Assembly: GCF_000515315.1 (NCBI RefSeq)
Contig: NZ_KI911562.1
Coordinates: 761,974 to 825,973, forward strand
Direction: 5' to 3'
Source of the DNA: Asinibacterium sp. OR53
GTDB lineage: Bacteria; Bacteroidota; Bacteroidia; Chitinophagales; Chitinophagaceae
Length of the DNA: 64,000 nucleotides
The notes below the pieces were generated by a model. The model was not told where the DNA came from and ran no database searches. It saw only the letters and a program-made list of their open reading frames with translations. The number at the start of each line of letters is the position of its first letter. Positions within the stretch are counted from its first letter, which is position 1. Shown here one piece after another: positions 8,764 through 17,621 of this stretch. Both the position numbers and the translations under genes were made by a program.

Positions 8764-10122
8764 TTAATACTCGTCATTCAGCGCAAATACCGGTTTTCTG
8801 TACATCCACTGTCCGCCTGTGAAATCGGGGAAATCTACCGTTTCATTACCCAGTTCAATTGATCTTTCACTCAATGGTGTGATGGCACTCCAGGCAGCAG
8901 CATCATATACATCCAATGGTGTAGCCGCTTTACGTTTGATCGATTCAATGAATGCATGCTCTACAAAGAAATCCATCCCGCCATGACCGGCACCGGCACT
9001 TTCTTTGCTCCAGCGGGCCCACAGCGGGTGATCATATTTGTCAAGCCAGGTTTTTTCATCATCCCATATATCATTCTTGGCCGACTTCCCTTCTATATAA
9101 ATACCCTTGTTCACATCCATCCACAAACCCTCGGTACCCTGTACACGGAAACCCAAAGAATATGGTCTCGGCAAATCGGTATCGTGCTGTAATAAAATGG
9201 TTTCGCCGTTTGCACAATTGATAGAAGTAGTTACCACATCACCTAGTTTGAAATTCACTTTTGCATTGGGATGGTTTTCACCGCCCACTTTTACTATGTA
9301 ATTGTGCAGGCCTCTTGCTTTGGAAGAGAAAGAGCAGAGCGATAAGAAACGGTTGCCCCTGTTGATGTTGATGTATTGGGCAATCGGTCCGATACCATGT
9401 GTAGGATAGAGGTCGCCATTGCGCCGAACGGAATGCTCTGTTCTCCAGTGCGCTTCTGAATAACCTTTTTCACCGAATTCCGCACCCTTCGTATACGGAC
9501 CATTTCCATCGTTGAATTTCACTCCACGCAGATCGTGCTGGTAACCACCCTGCAAATGGATGAGTTCACCAAACAAGCCCTGCCTTACCATATTCAATAC
9601 CGCCATCACGTCGCGACGATAACAAACATTCTCCATCATCATTACATGTGCATCGTAGCGTTCAGCGGCTCTCACCACTTCCCAATGGTCTTCGAGCGTG
9701 ATACCCAATATCACTTCTGTTCCTACATATTTAATACCCGCCTGCAGTGCTCCTATGATCATGGGCTTGTGCCATTCCCAGGGCGTTGCAATCACAATAC
9801 CATCCAGCTTTTTACTGTCCAGCATTTTTTTCCAGGCATAGGGGTCTCCGGTATACACTTCCGGCATTTTCTTTCCGGCTTTGCTCACCATCCCCCGGGC
9901 GGTGTTCAACACTTTTTCGTCCAGATCACAAATAGCTATCACCTCCGTATCATCCCTTCTCAACAGCAGGCTCAGGTGCGAGAGGCCCCGCTGCCCAACG
10001 CCAATGATCCCTATCCTTACTTTATCATCTGCCACCGGGTGGGCAAACAATTTACCGGAAGATAAAACAGCGGTTGCTGCCGTTGCCAGTCCGGCTGTCT
10101 TTACGAATTCTTTTCTGTTCAT
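8764..10122 (-). CDS. GH109-type alpha-N-acetylgalactosaminidase (Gfo/Idh/MocA fold)
   Basis: NAD-dependent glycosidase family that removes alpha-linked GalNAc. The 452-aa protein starts with a Tat-like export signal (NRKEFVK, then a hydrophobic stretch to about residue 27). A Rossmann motif GIIGVGQRG and long segments typical of GH109 follow (ENVCYRRDVMAVLNMV, GGYQHDLR, the YPTHGIGP region, GAGHGGMDFF). These segments match my memory of the Elizabethkingia blood-group A enzyme closely, so I prefer GH109 to a generic oxidoreductase. Its start overlaps the stop of the 172-aa gene (ATGA), giving a tight operon with a sulfatase. Confidence 0.87.
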   Translation of the reverse strand: MNRKEFVKTAGLATAATAVLSSGKLFAHPVADDKVRIGIIGVGQRGLSHLSLLLRRDDTEVIAICDLDEKVLNTARGMVSKAGKKMPEVYTGDPYAWKKMLDSKKLDGIVIATPWEWHKPMIIGALQAGIKYVGTEVILGITLEDHWEVVRAAERYDAHVMMMENVCYRRDVMAVLNMVRQGLFGELIHLQGGYQHDLRGVKFNDGNGPYTKGAEFGEKGYSEAHWRTEHSVRRNGDLYPTHGIGPIAQYININRGNRFLSLCSFSSKARGLHNYIVKVGGENHPNAKVNFKLGDVVTTSINCANGETILLQHDTDLPRPYSLGFRVQGTEGLWMDVNKGIYIEGKSAKNDIWDDEKTWLDKYDHPLWARWSKESAGAGHGGMDFFVEHAFIESIKRKAATPLDVYDAAAWSAITPLSERSIELGNETVDFPDFTGGQWMYRKPVFALNDEY

Positions 10123-10637
10123 TGTTTTCTATTTGGAGTATAAAATTGTTGATTGATAAATTGTACGCAAGTCACGTTATCAGTATACAGCGCTGTATCC
10201 GGGTCATCCGTCATCACGTGTTCGGCACTCAATGTTGCCAGTGTATTGCCATAGTCATCAAAAGCTTTCAGCTTCAGGAACTGTTTACCTGAAGCTTGCG
10301 GTATCATCGTAAGCACAATTTTAGTGCGTGAGAAAGTAATATTTTGTTCGATGGGTTTGAAAGAAAACGCATCGCCAATAAACAAATGGCCATCCTTTGT
10401 CATGCCGGCCTGCAATACAGCAACGCTTTCACCATTCTCCAGCCTTTCAGACAGCCGGAAGCCCGCATGGATAGGCTTTTCATTGTCAGTCGCTATATCC
10501 AGGAAGCACAATTCAACACTGGCCGTAAAATGTTTGGGTGCAACAACAGCAGATGGCCGTCTGCCTGTTTCCGGTGCAGTAACGCCGGCATTGGCAGCAT
10601 GCGCAAATAATTTTTTAAAGATATCCCTGCGGTTCAT
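10119..10637 (-). CDS. Uncharacterised secreted protein between sulfatase and GH109
   Basis: I do not recognise this 172-aa protein. It begins with a twin-arginine-like stretch (NRRDIFKKLF) but has only a weak hydrophobic segment. The rest alternates hydrophobic and polar residues, suggesting a small beta-sandwich, and carries no obvious catalytic motif. It lies 2 bases after the sulfatase stop and overlaps the GH109 start by 4 bases, so it is almost certainly cotranslated with both. A glycan-binding or chaperone-like accessory role is possible but not shown. Confidence 0.8.
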   Translation of the reverse strand: MNRRDIFKKLFAHAANAGVTAPETGRRPSAVVAPKHFTASVELCFLDIATDNEKPIHAGFRLSERLENGESVAVLQAGMTKDGHLFIGDAFSFKPIEQNITFSRTKIVLTMIPQASGKQFLKLKAFDDYGNTLATLSAEHVMTDDPDTALYTDNVTCVQFINQQFYTPNRKQ

Positions 10638-10639
10638 GC

Positions 10640-12157
10640 TTATTGATCTTTCATATTGAATTTAGGATCTACAAATTCCCATTCCCTGATATGTGCCTGC
10701 TGGTGTTCTTTTTTAACGATCGCCTGGAATTGACTGATCAGTTCAGGATGTTGCGGTGCAAGATCGGTTGTTTCATTGCGATCCGATTCGAGATTGAACA
10801 ATAACCAGTGCTTTTCGGGGTGATGTCTTACATCCAACTTTACGCCTTTCCAGTTTCCTATGCGAATGGCAAGCTGACCGCCATTCTCAGGGTATTCAAA
10901 ATACAAATATTCATGCTTTTTTTGCGTCTTCGCATTGCCCTTTAACTCCGGTAAAAAAGAAATACCATCGGTATGCGTAACTTTTTGTCCTGTTAGCTCG
11001 GCCAGTGTGGCCATCATATCGAACTGTGCCGATACCAGCCTGCTGGTAGTCCCCGCAGGAATCGTACCCGGCCACCTGGCAATCAGTGGCTCACGTATAC
11101 CTCCTTCAAAAAGATCCATTTTTTGTCCGCGCAATCCACCAGTGCTGTTGAAGAAAAACCGGTCAACCCCGCCATTGAAAGCGGCACCGTTATCGCTCGA
11201 AAAAAAGACCAGGGTATTATCATCCAGACCCAATTGCTTTATTTTCTCCATGATGATGCCTACCTGCGCATCCAGGTAACTGATCATGGCTGCATAGGTA
11301 GACAGCGGGTATTTGCAAGCCGCATAGCCTGCCTGGCCATAATAAGGCTGTTCATTGAACTGGCCGATATACTGTTTCACCCATTCGTCGGGCACCTGTA
11401 AAGACACATGCGGAATAGTATAGGGCAGGTAAAGAAAGAATGGTTTACGGGCGTTGCGTTCTATAAATGCAAGCGCTTTTTCAGTCATCTTCGCCGGGGC
11501 ATAGTCTTTCCCTTTGAAATAATCGAAATCGGCATCGGTAGCTTTAGCAGGGTCAACGCTTTTGTGCACATAGATGCTGTGGTTGCGCAAAGTATCCCAG
11601 TGATCATTTTCCCAGAGATGGGTAGGATAATAGTTGTGCGCCTGTTTCTGATCAAGGAAACCGTAGAAATAATCGAATCCCTGTTTCAATGGAGAGCCGG
11701 TAGTGTTGGTCATACCCATGCCCCATTTTCCAATGGCGCCCGTTGCATAGCCAGCCTGCTGCATCAATTTTGCAATAGTAAAACTGCCTTCCGGAAGCGG
11801 CATCTGCCCGCCTTCCAAACTATCGGCAAATCCTCCCATTTCATAATTACCATGTATATAAGTGTGCCCGCCATGCTTGCCGGTCATGAGCATACAACGG
11901 GCAGGTGCGCAAACAGGTGTGCTGGTATAATGATCGGTGAAGCGCATGCCTTCCCTGGCCATCCTGTCGAGATAGGGTGTGCGGATCTTTTGTTGCCCAT
12001 AACAACCCAATTCGCCATAACCCATATCATCTGCATAGATATAGATCACATTAGGTGTCTTCTTTTTTTGCTGAGACCAGGCCTGTATATCCGCCAACAG
12101 GAACAGTACCAGCACCAGGCTGGCTTTCATTATAAATGAAGGTTTGTATCTACGCAT
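10640..12157 (-). CDS. Type I (formylglycine) sulfatase, exported
   Basis: Sulfate-ester hydrolase of the S1 family, 505 aa. A signal peptide lies at residues 10-29; Met10 (position 12130) is an equally good start. The metal-binding motif YADDMGYGELGCYG is at 41-54 and the formylglycine precursor CAPAR has its cysteine at residue 83. The central FFSSDNGA metal motif and a typical C-terminal subdomain follow. It leads an operon with the 172-aa protein and the GH109 enzyme, so a sulfated amino-sugar glycan such as mucin O-glycan is the likely substrate. Activity needs a maturation enzyme that is not in the window. Confidence 0.92.
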   Translation of the reverse strand: MRRYKPSFIMKASLVLVLFLLADIQAWSQQKKKTPNVIYIYADDMGYGELGCYGQQKIRTPYLDRMAREGMRFTDHYTSTPVCAPARCMLMTGKHGGHTYIHGNYEMGGFADSLEGGQMPLPEGSFTIAKLMQQAGYATGAIGKWGMGMTNTTGSPLKQGFDYFYGFLDQKQAHNYYPTHLWENDHWDTLRNHSIYVHKSVDPAKATDADFDYFKGKDYAPAKMTEKALAFIERNARKPFFLYLPYTIPHVSLQVPDEWVKQYIGQFNEQPYYGQAGYAACKYPLSTYAAMISYLDAQVGIIMEKIKQLGLDDNTLVFFSSDNGAAFNGGVDRFFFNSTGGLRGQKMDLFEGGIREPLIARWPGTIPAGTTSRLVSAQFDMMATLAELTGQKVTHTDGISFLPELKGNAKTQKKHEYLYFEYPENGGQLAIRIGNWKGVKLDVRHHPEKHWLLFNLESDRNETTDLAPQHPELISQFQAIVKKEHQQAHIREWEFVDPKFNMKDQ

Positions 12158-12325
12158 GAGGCAACAGCATTCGTTTTAGGCGATCAGGCAACGGTGAAAA
12201 TAAGCCTTTCAAACCTACCCCTCTCATGCAACCGATTGATTAAATTTTAAAGCCTCCCGAATCATTTTGGCTGTATCTTACGCACTTCAAACTCATTCTT
12301 CAACGTTCTACCCCAACCGGCTGTT

Positions 12326-13615
12326 ATGCAACAAACCAATTCCAGTAACAGGTACGCCATTATTATTATCGGCATCTTATTTTTCGTTTTCGGTTTCGTT
12401 ACCTGGCTCAATGGTACATTGATCCCTTTTCTCAAGCTGGCTTGTCAGCTCGAAAACGATATCCAGGCATTCTTTGTAACATTTGCTTTTTATATGGCTT
12501 ATTTTTTCCTGGCATTGCCTTCTTCCCTGCTATTGAAGAAAACAGGTTTTAAGAATGGTATGGCGTTAGGATTGGTAGTAATGGCCGTTGGGTCACTCAT
12601 TTTTGTTCCGGCTGCCAATAGCCGCAACTTCGGACTTTTCCTTACAGGCCTTTTTGTACAGGGCGCCGGTTTATCATTATTACAAACAGCCAGCAATCCT
12701 TATATCAGTATCATTGGCCCTATTGAAAGTGCCGCACAGCGCATCAGCATCATGGGTATCTGTAATAAGGTAGCTGGTATGCTCAGTCCCATCATTGTGG
12801 GCGCGCTGGTGTTAAAGCATGCCAATACCATCCAGGAACAGATCACTACCACTACAGATGCGGCTTTGAAAGAGAGCCTCTTGAATGAATTGGCGGGAAG
12901 GGTAATCATTCCTTATATCTGCATTGCTGTTGTTTTATTCTTGCTGGCCATCATGATCAAGCGTTCTTCCCTGCCTGAAATCGAATCTGCAGATGAGCAC
13001 AGTGCGGATACGCATTCTGGCGACAAGACAAGTCCCCTGCAATTCCCACACCTCATGTTAGGCGTGCTGTGTCTTTTCTTATATGTTGGTGTTGAAGTAA
13101 TGGCGGGCGATGCCATCGGTACTTATGGAAGGATGTTAGGTATGCCGCTTGATCAAACCAAATTCTTTACCACATTCACACTGTCTGCTATGCTGGCCGG
13201 ATACATCATTGGTGTATTCACCATACCTAAATACATTTCACAGCAAAAAGCGCTTTCCATTTCAGCTGTATTGGGAGTGATCTTTAGTTTATGCGTATTC
13301 TTTACCAGCGGGTATACGGCTATCACTTTTATCGCGCTCCTCGGCATTGCCAACGCATTGATGTGGCCTGCTATTTTTCCGCTTGCCATCGATGGTTTGG
13401 GTAAATTCACCAAAACCGGGGCCGCTTTCTTAGTCATGGGCATTGCCGGCGGTGCATTGATACCTTTATTATACACTACTTTAAAAGACAAGCACATTGT
13501 CTCAAACCAGGCATCTTTCCTCATCTGCATGCTGCCCGCTTACCTGTATATATACTATTATGCAGTGAAGGGCTTTGCCGTTGGAAAAGCACAGATCAGT
13601 ATCGCGAAAAAATAA
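12326..13615 (+). CDS. MFS sugar transporter, FucP/NagP-like
   Basis: Inner-membrane proton-coupled sugar importer, 429 aa with about 12 predicted helices. It belongs to the FucP/GlcP/NagP branch, judged by the opening FGFVTWLNGTLIPFLKLACQL and the QTASNPYISIIGP segment in helix 4-5. It is transcribed divergently from the sulfatase-GH109 operon with 168 bases between. The context points to import of an amino sugar (GalNAc, GlcNAc or ManNAc) or fucose released by the neighbouring glycosidases. The exact sugar cannot be read from the sequence. Confidence 0.88.
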   Translation: MQQTNSSNRYAIIIIGILFFVFGFVTWLNGTLIPFLKLACQLENDIQAFFVTFAFYMAYFFLALPSSLLLKKTGFKNGMALGLVVMAVGSLIFVPAANSRNFGLFLTGLFVQGAGLSLLQTASNPYISIIGPIESAAQRISIMGICNKVAGMLSPIIVGALVLKHANTIQEQITTTTDAALKESLLNELAGRVIIPYICIAVVLFLLAIMIKRSSLPEIESADEHSADTHSGDKTSPLQFPHLMLGVLCLFLYVGVEVMAGDAIGTYGRMLGMPLDQTKFFTTFTLSAMLAGYIIGVFTIPKYISQQKALSISAVLGVIFSLCVFFTSGYTAITFIALLGIANALMWPAIFPLAIDGLGKFTKTGAAFLVMGIAGGALIPLLYTTLKDKHIVSNQASFLICMLPAYLYIYYYAVKGFAVGKAQISIAKK

Positions 13616-13623
13616 ATCTGCGA

Positions 13624-14253
13624 TCAGTAGTCGAACCGCTTGATGGACTTGTCATCACAAATGGCATGAATGAATGCATCATGGTTCCTCAAATGACCCT
13701 CTACTTCCCATGTAACGGACAGGTTATTGTCTTCTCTTGAATAACCAATGACCCTGAAACGTAGGCGGTTTTTTTTGAGGAGTGTCTCGTAGTGATGTTG
13801 TGCCGACTCCGTGTAGGTGCATGAAATAGAATAATTCCTCGATTTATTCAACCGGTCGATCATTCTTTCAATATAAGGAAGAATGGTCAGCACCAGTAAT
13901 ATGAGTATGCTTGCGCAGCCTGCGGCAAAATAATGACCATTGCCAATACCCATGCCTACCGCCGCTACGGCCCAAATAGTGGCAGCCGTAGTAATACCAT
14001 TGATCCTGTTCTGCCCGTGAAAAATAACACCCGCTCCCAGGAACCCGATCCCGGTAACAATATTGGAAGCGATACGATCAGGATTACCCGGCATGCCAAT
14101 ACGAACCGAAAGCATGGTAAACAAACAGGAGCCGATAGAAATCATGATCATGGTGCGAAAGCCGGCCGACTTGCTGCGGTATTCCCGCTCCATACCCACC
14201 ATACCACCCCACAACGCTGCCAATAAAAAGCGGAGAAAAATTTCAAAGTCCAT
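13624..14253 (-). CDS. MgtC/SapB family membrane protein
   Basis: Protein of 209 aa with four or five N-terminal helices carrying the family signature (LLAALWGGMVGMEREYRSKSAGFRT and the NIVTGIGFLGAGVIF stretch), then a soluble C-terminal ACT-like domain. MgtC proteins are linked to low-magnesium survival and F-ATPase inhibition in some bacteria, while the wider SapB group is poorly defined. It ends 8 bases from the convergent MFS gene and follows the DUF2252 gene closely. Confidence 0.88.
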   Translation of the reverse strand: MDFEIFLRFLLAALWGGMVGMEREYRSKSAGFRTMIMISIGSCLFTMLSVRIGMPGNPDRIASNIVTGIGFLGAGVIFHGQNRINGITTAATIWAVAAVGMGIGNGHYFAAGCASILILLVLTILPYIERMIDRLNKSRNYSISCTYTESAQHHYETLLKKNRLRFRVIGYSREDNNLSVTWEVEGHLRNHDAFIHAICDDKSIKRFDY

Positions 14254-14259
14254 ATCAAC

Positions 14260-15477
14260 TCATTTTGAGGTTTTGAAAAAACCTTTTTTATATGCTTGTT
14301 GAAAAATAGCAAAATCATGATTCACCTGGCTCGCGTATTGTATTGCCCATTTCTTCACAGCAGCTATCCATTTTCCCTCAGCTGCAAATGCTTTCAATGC
14401 ATCCGCAGTGGCAGACCCCTGTCTTCCGCTGCTTCTCAATTGCGCTGAAGCCGTAATCACAGCCAGGTCGGTGATATATTCATCCAGGGCTTTCGACTTT
14501 TTCCTGGAAGGTGCTATCACCACTTTATCAGTAGTGGGTTGTATTTCCTTTACCACGTACCAGTCTTTCTTGTATTCAAACGACGACAAGAGATATGGCG
14601 TTACATGCTCCATCATTTGCTGTACATCTATTACGCGATGCGCAGGGTTTTTCCATTTGGGCTGGGGCAGATGGCCATGCGCATGAGCCAGCACTTCAGA
14701 CGGCACTACCTGTTTCATATCCAGGATCATTTTTTTCTTCGGATTGCTTTGATTTTCCATCAGCAGGCAATACCGTTTCACACCAATACTACCCGTTCCG
14801 GCAATACGATAGCTGGCGTCGCTGACTTTATATTGTTTATACCTTACATGGTATTTACTAAACCAGGCCTGAAAAGCCGGTATCAGGTCTTTCTTTTCTT
14901 TTTCGGCTAATTTCAGCAGATTCGGCGTGACGAGGAATTTGGCATTTTTCTTTTTATCGTCCGTACGTTCCCGTAACAGGTCTTTTTCTTTCCTGTTCAC
15001 CACTCCTTCGATCGTTTTTTTAATCAATCCCCTGGCCGTTTCCTCTTCTACTACCACTGCTTTATTGTAAATGAGTGCTTGCTGGTATTCTTTCAGCAGC
15101 AGTTCCATCAATACTTCGCTTTCTTTTTTCGAATATCCCGATTCCACGCCGCTGAGTATCACGGCAACCGCCAATCGCGAGATTTCATACAACACCGGTG
15201 CAATGATGGCTTCGTCAAAATCATTCATGTCGAAATAGACCAGCCGGTTACTCCCTTTATAACATCCGAAATTCTCGGTATGCAAGTCTCCGCATATCCA
15301 GGTTTTGGGCGAAGGGCCGAAAGGGTATTTCTTCATCAGGTCTTCGTAATACAAATGGCAGGTGCCTCTGAAAAAACGGAACGGACTTCCCACCATAGCA
15401 GCATATTTCAACGGTAACACTTGCTGCTGTCTCGAAGCATTGAACTTTTTTATCCTGGATAACAAGTCCTGGCTCAT
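14260..15477 (-). CDS. DUF2252 family protein
   Basis: DUF2252 protein of about 405 aa. The kinase-like features are WICGDLHTENFGCYKG and YFDMNDFDEA, which resemble the catalytic and metal loops of aminoglycoside-phosphotransferase-like folds. I place the start at MSQDLLSRIKKF (15477) because family members begin near there. Upstream in-frame ATGs exist at 15516 and 15579, but the latter overlaps the divergent nitroreductase start and promoter. The function of the family is unknown. The mgtC-like gene follows 6 bases after the stop. Confidence 0.83.
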   Translation of the reverse strand: MSQDLLSRIKKFNASRQQQVLPLKYAAMVGSPFRFFRGTCHLYYEDLMKKYPFGPSPKTWICGDLHTENFGCYKGSNRLVYFDMNDFDEAIIAPVLYEISRLAVAVILSGVESGYSKKESEVLMELLLKEYQQALIYNKAVVVEEETARGLIKKTIEGVVNRKEKDLLRERTDDKKKNAKFLVTPNLLKLAEKEKKDLIPAFQAWFSKYHVRYKQYKVSDASYRIAGTGSIGVKRYCLLMENQSNPKKKMILDMKQVVPSEVLAHAHGHLPQPKWKNPAHRVIDVQQMMEHVTPYLLSSFEYKKDWYVVKEIQPTTDKVVIAPSRKKSKALDEYITDLAVITASAQLRSSGRQGSATADALKAFAAEGKWIAAVKKWAIQYASQVNHDFAIFQQAYKKGFFKTSK

Positions 15478-15560
15478 AATGTTCTTTTTAGGTGAAAGAA
15501 TAGTTAGCCTGTCCATTTTCCCCGGCAGCTGGATATTGGTCAGTAACTCTAAAGTTCTCT

Positions 15561-15568
15561 TATTTTTG
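15561..15568 (+). promoter_or_regulatory. -7 element TATTTTTG of nitroreductase
   Basis: Matches TAnnTTTG. It ends only four bases before the ATG at 15573, so transcription would begin at or next to the start codon (leaderless or nearly so). The upstream TTG is three bases farther than ideal. Confidence 0.5.
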
Positions 15569-15572
15569 CCGG

Positions 15573-16166
15573 ATGACAAAGTTTGAAACGCTGAAAGAGA
15601 TCATCAGCAACAGGAGAAGCACCAAACCGGCAGCACTGAATGGCAGAAAAATCGATGATACTGTTATTGGAGAACTGCTGCAATTGGCCAATTGGGCCCC
15701 TACCCATGCGCGCACCGAGCCTTGGCGTTTCGTGGTGTACAGCCACGCTGCATTGCATGCATTCTGCGCTGCCCACGCCGAACTCTATCAAAAATACACG
15801 CCGGAAGATAAGTTCACCCAGGCCAAATTTGAATCGATCAAACACAATGGCGATAAAGCTTCACATATTGTAGTGGTGTACATGCACCGGCAGGCTATTG
15901 CCAAAATCCCGGTGATTGAGGAAATCGCAGCCGTTGCAGCAGCCATCCAGAACATCCTGCTTGGTGCCGAAGCACTGGATATAGCCGTACTCTGGAGCAC
16001 TGGCGGCATGACCCATCATCCTTCCATGAAACAATACCTCGGATTGGGTGAGGAAGACATTGTGATGGGATTACTGTACATGGGATATTCCGATGAGCCG
16101 CATCAAAAAGGCACCCGTGCAGTTCCTGTGGAAGCCAAAGTGCAATGGAAGGGAGAATTCAAATAA
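15573..16166 (+). CDS. Nitroreductase family protein (YdjA-like)
   Basis: FMN-dependent NAD(P)H oxidoreductase of the small nitroreductase class, 197 aa. The N-terminal ISNRRSTKPAALNG carries the FMN-phosphate arginines. WAPTHARTEPWRFVV is the typical second FMN loop and GEEDIVMGLLYMGY the C-terminal motif. The physiological substrate is unknown. The stop is 16 bases before the chosen gmk start, so cotranscription with gmk is likely. Confidence 0.9.
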   Translation: MTKFETLKEIISNRRSTKPAALNGRKIDDTVIGELLQLANWAPTHARTEPWRFVVYSHAALHAFCAAHAELYQKYTPEDKFTQAKFESIKHNGDKASHIVVVYMHRQAIAKIPVIEEIAAVAAAIQNILLGAEALDIAVLWSTGGMTHHPSMKQYLGLGEEDIVMGLLYMGYSDEPHQKGTRAVPVEAKVQWKGEFK

Positions 16167-16182
16167 AATTGTTTCTTTGCCA

Positions 16183-16761
16183 ATGGCCACTCAAGCTCAT
16201 AAGCTCATCATCATTACAGCGCCTTCGGGGGCGGGTAAAACCTCCATCACACATTATTTGCTGAAGAAATACCCACGCCTGGCTTTTTCTATTTCCGCAG
16301 CCACCAGGCAACCCAGGGGAAAAGAGCAGGACGGCGTGGATTACTATTTCATGAGCGTGGAAGCTTTCCATCAAAAGATCGAAGAAAATGCTTTCATTGA
16401 GTGGGAAATGGTGTATGAAGGAAAGTATTATGGCACACTGAAAAGCGAACTGGAAAGGATATGGAGTGAAGGAAAAACACCCATACTGGATATCGACGTT
16501 AAAGGCGCTATTCATGTACAGGAACAGCTTAGCAGCCGATGCCTGAGCATCTTTATCGAACCGCCGTCCGTTGAAGAGCTGAAGCGCCGGCTCGAAAGTC
16601 GAGGTACCGAAACAACCGAAAGCCTTGCCACACGCGTGAGCAAGGCTGCCTATGAAATATCTTTCAACCACCATTTCAATAAAACGATTGTCAACGACAA
16701 CCTGGACAAAGCCTGTTCCGAGACCGAGCAGGCGATCAAAGCATTCCTGGGCTGGGATTGA
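16183..16761 (+). CDS. gmk: Guanylate kinase
   Basis: Phosphorylates GMP to GDP with ATP in purine nucleotide synthesis. From the chosen start the protein is 192 aa, the usual length. The P-loop TAPSGAGKTS is at about residues 10-19, the GMP-binding segment TRQPRGKEQDGVDYYFMS follows, then the lid and the ILDIDVKGA motif. The open frame extends 30 codons upstream into the nitroreductase gene, but homology begins at the ATG at 16183. Confidence 0.96.
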   Translation: MATQAHKLIIITAPSGAGKTSITHYLLKKYPRLAFSISAATRQPRGKEQDGVDYYFMSVEAFHQKIEENAFIEWEMVYEGKYYGTLKSELERIWSEGKTPILDIDVKGAIHVQEQLSSRCLSIFIEPPSVEELKRRLESRGTETTESLATRVSKAAYEISFNHHFNKTIVNDNLDKACSETEQAIKAFLGWD

Positions 16762-16779
16762 TGATGCAAACCCGTTGCC

Positions 16780-17598
16780 ATGTCATTTAAAAACCGCACT
16801 GTTCTGATCACAGGCGCCAGCAGGGGCATTGGCAAAGCCATTGCACTCAAGTTGGCCGCAGCCGGCGCCAATATTGTCATTGCAGCCAAGAGCGTGGAAG
16901 AAGACCCCCGTTTGGGCGGCACCATTTTTTCTGCTGCGCAGGAAGTGGAAGCCACCGGCGCGCAAGCCCTGCCGGTGAAAACAGATATCCGGTTTGAAGA
17001 AGAGATCAACGCACTGGTACAAAAAACCGTTGAGCGTTTTGGCGGCATCGATGTGGTGATCAACAATGCTTCCGCCATACAACTCACGCCTACCGAACAA
17101 ACCGAGACCAAACGTTTCGACCTCATGCAAAACATCAATGTAAGGGGTACTTTCCTGCTGGTGAAACATTGTATCCCTTACCTGAAAAAAGGCAACAATC
17201 CGCATATCCTCACTTTATCGCCTCCTGTTAACCTCGATCCCAAATGGCTGGGTGGACATATCGCTTATACCATTACCAAATACAATATGAGTATGATGGC
17301 CATGGGATGGGCTGCCGAATTCAAAAGCTACGGTATCGCATCCAATGCACTCTGGCCCCGTACCACCATTGATACCGCTGCCATAAGAAATTTATTGGGT
17401 GGTGAAGCGCTGGCAAGGATGAGCCGCACGCCTGCGATCCTGGCCGATGCCGCTTATTATATTTTACGCAAGACCGCTGCCGAATACAGTGGCCGTACTT
17501 TTATCGATGAAGAAGTGCTCGCAGCAGAAGGCATCACCGATCTCAATGCTTATGCCGTAGTACCAGGCGCAACACTTTATAATGATCTTTTTATTTAA
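16780..17598 (+). CDS. SDR family oxidoreductase (HSDL2-like)
   Basis: Classical-fold NAD(P)-dependent short-chain dehydrogenase, 272 aa. It has the nucleotide motif TGASRGIGKA (about residues 11-20), INNASA in place of NNAG, and the catalytic YTITK (YxxxK). The SPP segment supplies the serine-loop position. The sequence resembles the HSDL2/SCP2-associated group. It lies 18 bases after gmk and 23 before the amidohydrolase, consistent with one transcript. The substrate is unknown. Confidence 0.88.
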   Translation: MSFKNRTVLITGASRGIGKAIALKLAAAGANIVIAAKSVEEDPRLGGTIFSAAQEVEATGAQALPVKTDIRFEEEINALVQKTVERFGGIDVVINNASAIQLTPTEQTETKRFDLMQNINVRGTFLLVKHCIPYLKKGNNPHILTLSPPVNLDPKWLGGHIAYTITKYNMSMMAMGWAAEFKSYGIASNALWPRTTIDTAAIRNLLGGEALARMSRTPAILADAAYYILRKTAAEYSGRTFIDEEVLAAEGITDLNAYAVVPGATLYNDLFI

Positions 17599-17621
17599 TC
17601 ATACCTGTTGAAATAAAAGCC

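Noticed and set aside
8764..10122. Plain Gfo/Idh/MocA oxidoreductase annotation
   Set aside because: The fold is right, but the extended segments around ENVCYRRDV, GGYQHDLR and GAGHGGMD are those of GH109 glycosidases, so the more specific call is used.
11408..12139. 243-codon plus-strand open frame opposite the sulfatase
   Set aside because: It is antisense to a clearly conserved sulfatase, has no recognisable motif and no promoter.
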